From Spirochaetales bacterium (GTDB taxonomy: Bacteria; Spirochaetota; Spirochaetia; Sphaerochaetales; Sphaerochaetaceae): DNA of 28,958 bases. The DNA is taken from the NCBI GenBank assembly GCA_022784805.1, contig JALFYG010000151.1, positions 1 to 28,958 on the forward strand, written 5' to 3'. The notes under the pieces are model-generated. The model had not been told where the DNA came from and did no database searches. It saw nothing but the letters and a program-made list of their open reading frames with translations. A program made the position numbers and the translations under genes. The first letter of the stretch is position 1; every line of letters starts with the position of its first letter. This document shows positions 26,401 through 28,958 of the stretch, one piece after another.

Positions 26401-27385
26401 CCGGAGGTGTATATGGAGAGATTAGAATATCTGAGATGGCATTACCAACAGATACCCTGCATACTTCCTCAATTGCATTTGCAGGATCATAGCTGGAATA
26501 ACCTTCAAGTTTAGCTTTTACTTCTGCATATCCTGTTTTGTTTGGAACTATTGTTACACTCCTTCCATTGGGACGGATTGAAACAATCTCCTCATCGGAA
26601 CTGGACCATGTATAATAACCTTCATTGTATTCAAGATTATATCCATCATAGGCTATTGCACTTATTTCTGCAGAAGATCCTCCTGGAGCAAGCTTTAGAT
26701 ATGAAGAAGAAAGAGAAATATACCTTGGACTTGTCTTTGGAAGCTCCATTTCACTAACAGTTATTCTACAGCTTGAAGTCTTTGTAGAGCCATCATCAGA
26801 AGTAACCTTAAGTGTAATTGTGGCATTCCCAGGAACACCTCCTCTGATTGTCACTTCAGTTTCTGTGCTTTGGATGATATCAACAACATTTGTATCAGAG
26901 CTTTCCCAAACAGAATACTTAAGCTTGGCTCCTTCAGGGTAGATGTTTACCTTTATCTTAGCTTCTTCCCTTTGCCCTATTGTAAGTGTTGTCTTGGAAA
27001 GAGAAATATCTTCAATAGCTCCAGGATTTACAGTAATCACTACAGTCTTTTTAATATCAGAGTTTGATGTATCATAAGCTGTAAGAACTATATCGCCTAC
27101 TTTCTTTACTCTGAAAGAAACCTGATTTGCTGTTGATGATACTACTTCCACACTTTCCGATGGAGAGAAGGACCACACTATGTTTGTTGAATTTCTTTCA
27201 GTATTATCCTTCTGGTAAGTTCTGGCAGAAATCGTAAATATTTCATTATCATCAAGATCTGTCATGATTGAGCTTTTAGAAAGTTCCAATCTGTGACAGT
27301 TTTTAACTCCATATAAATCAGGCATTGCACATGATGTTAGAAGCAAAATTGATATAGATAAGATTATCAAAGGTAATCTTTTCAT
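20480..27385 (-). CDS. Giant surface lipoprotein with about 20 Ig-like domains and leucine-rich repeats
   Basis: The 2301-residue protein starts MKRLPLIILSISILLLTSC: a signal peptide with lipobox LLTSC. I count about 20 consecutive bacterial Ig-like (BIg2-type) domains of roughly 80-100 residues, from about 30 to 1890, each with a W-x-S or W-S-S strand and a G-x-A-x-I/V-T ending. In the middle, two subtypes alternate: one opening SYI-L-S and ending KVW-Y, the other opening I-P-SS and ending N-V-V. Leucine-rich repeats follow (about 1935-2180; LNLANNKI, ADLSNNQI), then a Trp/Tyr-rich tail. The start ATG overlaps the virB10 stop by 4 bases, with AAGGAGG ahead. A role in mating contact, adhesion or exclusion is inferred from position. 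Confidence 0.85.
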   Translation of the reverse strand: MKRLPLIILSISILLLTSCAMPDLYGVKNCHRLELSKSSIMTDLDDNEIFTISARTYQKDNTERNSTNIVWSFSPSESVEVVSSTANQVSFRVKKVGDIVLTAYDTSNSDIKKTVVITVNPGAIEDISLSKTTLTIGQREEAKIKVNIYPEGAKLKYSVWESSDTNVVDIIQSTETEVTIRGGVPGNATITLKVTSDDGSTKTSSCRITVSEMELPKTSPRYISLSSSYLKLAPGGSSAEISAIAYDGYNLEYNEGYYTWSSSDEEIVSIRPNGRSVTIVPNKTGYAEVKAKLEGYSSYDPANAIEEVCRVSVGNAISDILISPYTPPVAAKARSLSYDAEEPQMTNSVPIGKTLWFKADYLPSETTDKGISWSTSSDAIDISSNGEIVEVRAIKAGSADLIARSSVNPDVSSYVRIAVFDPYLEPDLSIQRIVLDPSSLSLEEGKSSGISAKVIFADGTVGTSPLVWSSSASNVETKVLNHEGTEIFVNAKSATEEPVLITATALSNPSVQTSAYVMIYKTGEKPGSEVKYIVPASTSVSMRIGRTIDVPISFLPSDTTEKNITVSVTSDVISAVGNSSTVSITSNREGSSEVIIRSSNNPSVSSKINVNVLSDSLVVPSYIKLSETSMELEKDETRSVSATIYLTTGEVGDGSLTWSTSDNDKIILSSDGNSAEIKGLSSGVATVTVTSDENPAVKAELKVWIYDSGNVPGDNSIKYISPEYSSLSVAKGSSVTCGISYLPTTTTETGYTVSLSNANIEVSSSESELVITGNAVGSSVITLTSTSNSSVSATINVNVVEEIDNPSYITLSEGSFEILEGESKSVTGTIYKASGDEMEGDINFSTSDSSIVSLVSSGNSVSIKGLSSGVATIKAVYSMDSSIFAELKVWVYKKGETPGSKITYIVPEYSSVFTTVGGSVESGVSFLPTGTSQKRISASSSSSNASVTVRDTTVIITGVQPGSADITITSLDNPAVTANISVTVLENEEPAPVPSYITLSKSSIELLVGTTDAVSAKVYMSDGSSSSRLVNWSTLDTDIISINAMGNDIEITALKSGIANIIAVSADDSSIVANLKIWAYKQGENPGATLRKISPESSSITMVEGSDAEISIIYYPSDTIDKSLNWTTDNGNVKVVSKEGGATITALSKGLTTVTATSVNNASIQTSVNVKVVSSSDAAALVRNITLNTTKLVINPPYPTGEAYSITARSEDASGNAIGDQYIWTIENTGIITGRANPDNQNQYLLTVKAPGSTRVTVQSRNNPNISASCVVEITGGLEEFTLSPSSLVVSENGSAELSVSFYPSDTTETGLVWTASGGIRLESNPNNPYSRLVRGISAGSASVTVKSVSKPSLSRKSNITVTSDTVSVDTLPVSIKLSSDTIKIAPPLTTPAILTAQVYGIDGMIYPIGVNWSIADSEIAELTTYDDTRVAIVARKAGETRVIATSIVDQGITASAILTVSGKINAITPASDYVTVVKGQSTSVSVTLSPTDTIEKDLVWFEEGFDPDLPQDDSSTPRTKYLNIRQTATGAVIDGLQIGQTRIVVRSKVRPEVQAIIAVDITEVPEIKATIALSPTAIELGPDSKRTLVRARVTTENNQTINEDVIFTVDPVGLVTVSPGGSNEIYISPSGIAGEGTIYASLPSYPYIEAGKARLFVGGELRSLSADGSQSLAVNVGDTAQIKVKYNPSNTTETGIVWSSSNTQVARVDGGSSPEAIVTGISSGVATITAKSTKNSNIYVEFTVVVKSIINEIAFVDQNGNRGLTFYTDTNKPLTLACQISPDTAAQRKLIYKSAIPNFSMSTITPVNNTVNDIIFTPDPNAAGAHVYDIADTITGKVVGTLEINTMFAGLSINTTRHVFDKKGDTLQLSITSDSGDVSTDQIEFSSSDPSVATVDRNGMIRSVSPGETVITSNVKGANMKTNIYVNVDIPESLEKALRHCGYLPASGDTILPSHLNVIRTLDLRNTPKSHAVDLSKIGTDVFPNLEILKIDGVSLSNKRLSLSGTKLKELYASDCQLESVTASPNSLVTVVAKNNNLTSYSLFNSGSLKNLNLANNKITSYSDIPTMETADLSNNQIISVSSSSRSIRTLNLANNQISSVSIRSDSIVTLNLNNNSLRYNNFSLEDNQNIDSDSLQYLYLANNQIGIRSDASWPEAGNPLSPSESTYNEKESTNRNHPLQTIYVDDWPSLRVIDLSNNHIRSGLNAYDKYFPFQISSNLLERVVLNGNNIGNCYAFTKRSAGATISSVGSSGSHNQYGMTITYDHSGCDYTGQTWHNGWWLFGWHDRYMEYWTGRAYMY

Positions 27386-28782
27386 CTGTTAACCTCCTTG
27401 TATGGTGTAAGTGTGAGTGTGTCTGTTACTAGAAGAGATATCTTTCTTCCCGGCCTGACTCTTAAAGTCGGCTGTCTTTCAATAACTTTGGAGAGATATT
27501 TCTGTCCTGCTGTTTGGACAGTGCCTGTAAAGGAATCAATAGCAGTGAGTCCTGCATTGGAAACTCCTGCATTCTGGCTTTGGATTATCACTTCATCAAC
27601 TGTAAGATCCAAAAGAGAAGCAAGCATTGCAGCGCCAAGCATAGACCAGAAATGATTGTCAACTTTGTCCTGGTATCCTGAATAACCTTGTGCATCAATT
27701 CCTGGAAGACCTGGAAGCTTAAGAACAAAGCCATCAGGACGAACCATCTGAGTCCAGGCAACAAGTGCCCTGCTCTGCCCCCAGGAAACAGAACTATCGT
27801 AGGTAGCAATGAGTCTTGTTCCTTTTGGGATTAAAAGAACTGAACCAGTCAATGTGTCATAGACATTCTGGCTCACTTGAGCAACTATCTGCCCTGGAAG
27901 ATCAGAATTAAGTCCTGTGATAAGAGTCATGTTAATTACAGTTCCGGATGCAAGATCATTTGTAGTCAGCTGGCTGGAACCTGAAGAAGATGAGAAACTG
28001 CTCATAAAGCTTTTCTTCGAGTCCTGCATATTCTGTGTTTCGTATGATGTCTGTGTCTTTGATTGAGATGCAATTGCAGCAGCAAGTGCAGCTGTAGATT
28101 CATAAGGTCCTGTGGAAGAAGAATTTGAAGATGAACTGCTGTTTTTGGGTACAGAGTTTGAGATAGCAGAGCCTTCGATATTTGCCTTTATTCCAGGAAG
28201 AGTCATTTCCTTCATGGCAGTACCTGTTATGTTTGGAGCAGGATTAGTGTTGGAAGCCATGACGGAAGTAGTTGGGACAGGGATCTCTTCAACTGTCTGT
28301 GGACCTGAAGAAATTTCATTTGTCTTTTCAAAAGTCTTCTCTTCTTTTGTCTGTTTATCCATTCCTTTTGGGGTATTGGCAAATATGGAACCTACAATCG
28401 GATCATCATTGATAATTGGTGTTGCAACTGCAATTATTCTCTTCTCTTCTTCCTTATCGACTTCAGTCATGGATCCATCTTCAAGAAGTCTGTAGACATC
28501 ACCTTCAGGAGTAATTACATAATCGCTGTTTCGAGTTCTATCCTTGATGATGAAAGATCCCGAGGAGGACAGAGAATACGATATATCATCATCTGTTTCA
28601 GATGGTTTGAATACATCAGGATACATAATGGAAGCTGGAGCCAAAGCTGGTTCCACTTCTCTTTTCTGCCTTTCTTTCTTCTCCTGTCCAGCAGCAACTT
28701 CAAATAGTATAAATCCTGATATCAGAAGAAGAACTACACAAAGTGCTATTATTCTGAGTGCCTTGATATTGATTTTCGTCAT
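27382..28782 (-). CDS. virB10: VirB10/TrbI-like type IV secretion channel protein
   Basis: I prefer the ATG at 28782 (466 residues) over a GTG two codons earlier because AGGAAG is correctly spaced for it. There is a short cytoplasmic N-terminus and one membrane helix (about 11-32). A long Pro/Ser-rich periplasmic linker follows, and then the conserved C-terminal domain (about 280-460). That domain contains SVLLIPKGTRLIATYDS and WTQMVRPDGFVLKLPGLPG, typical of VirB10/TrbI. VirB10 spans the envelope and gates the outer-membrane core complex. The gene begins 2 bases after the virB9 stop and overlaps the giant lipoprotein gene by 4 bases. Confidence 0.93.
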   Translation of the reverse strand: MTKINIKALRIIALCVVLLLISGFILFEVAAGQEKKERQKREVEPALAPASIMYPDVFKPSETDDDISYSLSSSGSFIIKDRTRNSDYVITPEGDVYRLLEDGSMTEVDKEEEKRIIAVATPIINDDPIVGSIFANTPKGMDKQTKEEKTFEKTNEISSGPQTVEEIPVPTTSVMASNTNPAPNITGTAMKEMTLPGIKANIEGSAISNSVPKNSSSSSNSSSTGPYESTAALAAAIASQSKTQTSYETQNMQDSKKSFMSSFSSSSGSSQLTTNDLASGTVINMTLITGLNSDLPGQIVAQVSQNVYDTLTGSVLLIPKGTRLIATYDSSVSWGQSRALVAWTQMVRPDGFVLKLPGLPGIDAQGYSGYQDKVDNHFWSMLGAAMLASLLDLTVDEVIIQSQNAGVSNAGLTAIDSFTGTVQTAGQKYLSKVIERQPTLRVRPGRKISLLVTDTLTLTPYKEVNR

Positions 28783-28784
28783 AG

Positions 28785-28958
28785 TCACTTCCTTGTGATA
28801 ACAACCTTCTCTTTATTGCTGCTGTCAGTGAATGCCATCAGGAGGAAGGCCTGTTTGTCTTCAAGTACGAAATCTACGATGTACATATTCCCCTGGACTC
28901 TGTAGTTGGTAACTTCAAGCTTTGAATCGGAGCTGTTTTTTGAAGGAAGGAGATAGAG
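28785..28958 (-). CDS. virB9: VirB9/TrbG-like protein, C-terminal end (5' part beyond window)
   Basis: The frame entering from the right edge on the minus strand encodes 57 residues, including NYRVQGNMYIVDFVLEDKQA and ending VVITRK, then TGA. The pattern, a strand with Y-V/I-VD then a terminal VxI-x-R, fits the C-terminal beta domain of VirB9/TrbG, which packs on VirB10 in the outer-membrane complex. The order virB9-virB10 agrees with this. Confidence 0.75.
   Translation of the reverse strand, partial: LYLLPSKNSSDSKLEVTNYRVQGNMYIVDFVLEDKQAFLLMAFTDSSNKEKVVITRK

Noticed and set aside
21800..28500. Many plus-strand ORFs opposite the giant lipoprotein and virB10
   Set aside because: They are low-complexity shadows of the Ser/Thr-rich minus-strand coding sequence and lack ribosome binding sites.

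Overview
The window reads as part of an integrated mobile element, probably an integrative and conjugative element (ICE), in an AT-rich diderm bacterium. A VirB9/VirB10-type secretion pair implies an outer membrane. Strong Shine-Dalgarno sites, lipoproteins with L-x-S-C lipoboxes and a very large Ig-repeat lipoprotein fit a spirochaete (Treponema/Sphaerochaeta-like) best. That assignment is an inference; no rRNA or tRNA gene is present to fix it.

Layout. (1) 1-1550 is a decayed edge: the tail of an unidentified, possibly transposase, ORF with a terminator, a GHKL/sacsin-type ATPase gene cut down to its N-terminal domain, and an unrecognised gene upstream of it. (2) 1720-3389 is the integration module: a promoter, a small excisionase-like HTH gene and a complete tyrosine recombinase. 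(3) 3390-7287 is a maintenance module: a 7-bp tandem array, a membrane M48-type peptidase, a ParA cassette flanked by two small ribbon-helix-helix (RHH)-like proteins, an HU/IHF-like protein behind a promoter-plus-hairpin leader, and another RHH protein behind four copies of a TGACCAC-type element. (4) 7289-8050 is a small lipoprotein gene on the minus strand. (5) 8232-19071 is one long operon: an SNF2-like helicase, a DUF4391-like protein, two tandem type III DNA methyltransferase (Mod) genes and one type III restriction subunit (Res). (6) 19122-20367 is a two-gene minus-strand unit encoding a zinc-ribbon protein and a protein with a C-terminal membrane segment, possibly a second defence module. 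(7) 20480-28958 is the end of a type IV secretion operon on the minus strand: VirB9 (partial), VirB10, and a 2301-residue lipoprotein with about 20 Ig-like domains and leucine-rich repeats.

The most notable finding is in the defence operon. The second mod gene is split by a frameshift exactly at a run of seven G (14210-14216). One G more, or two fewer, restores a single ORF of about 655 residues that matches its intact neighbour in the N- and C-terminal thirds but differs in the central target-recognition region. This is the signature of a phase-variable type III methyltransferase, here placed in tandem with a constitutive paralogue and sharing one Res. The operon could therefore switch between one and two methylation specificities. 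Integration, partition and conjugation genes bracket the defence cargo, as expected for an ICE that carries host defence.
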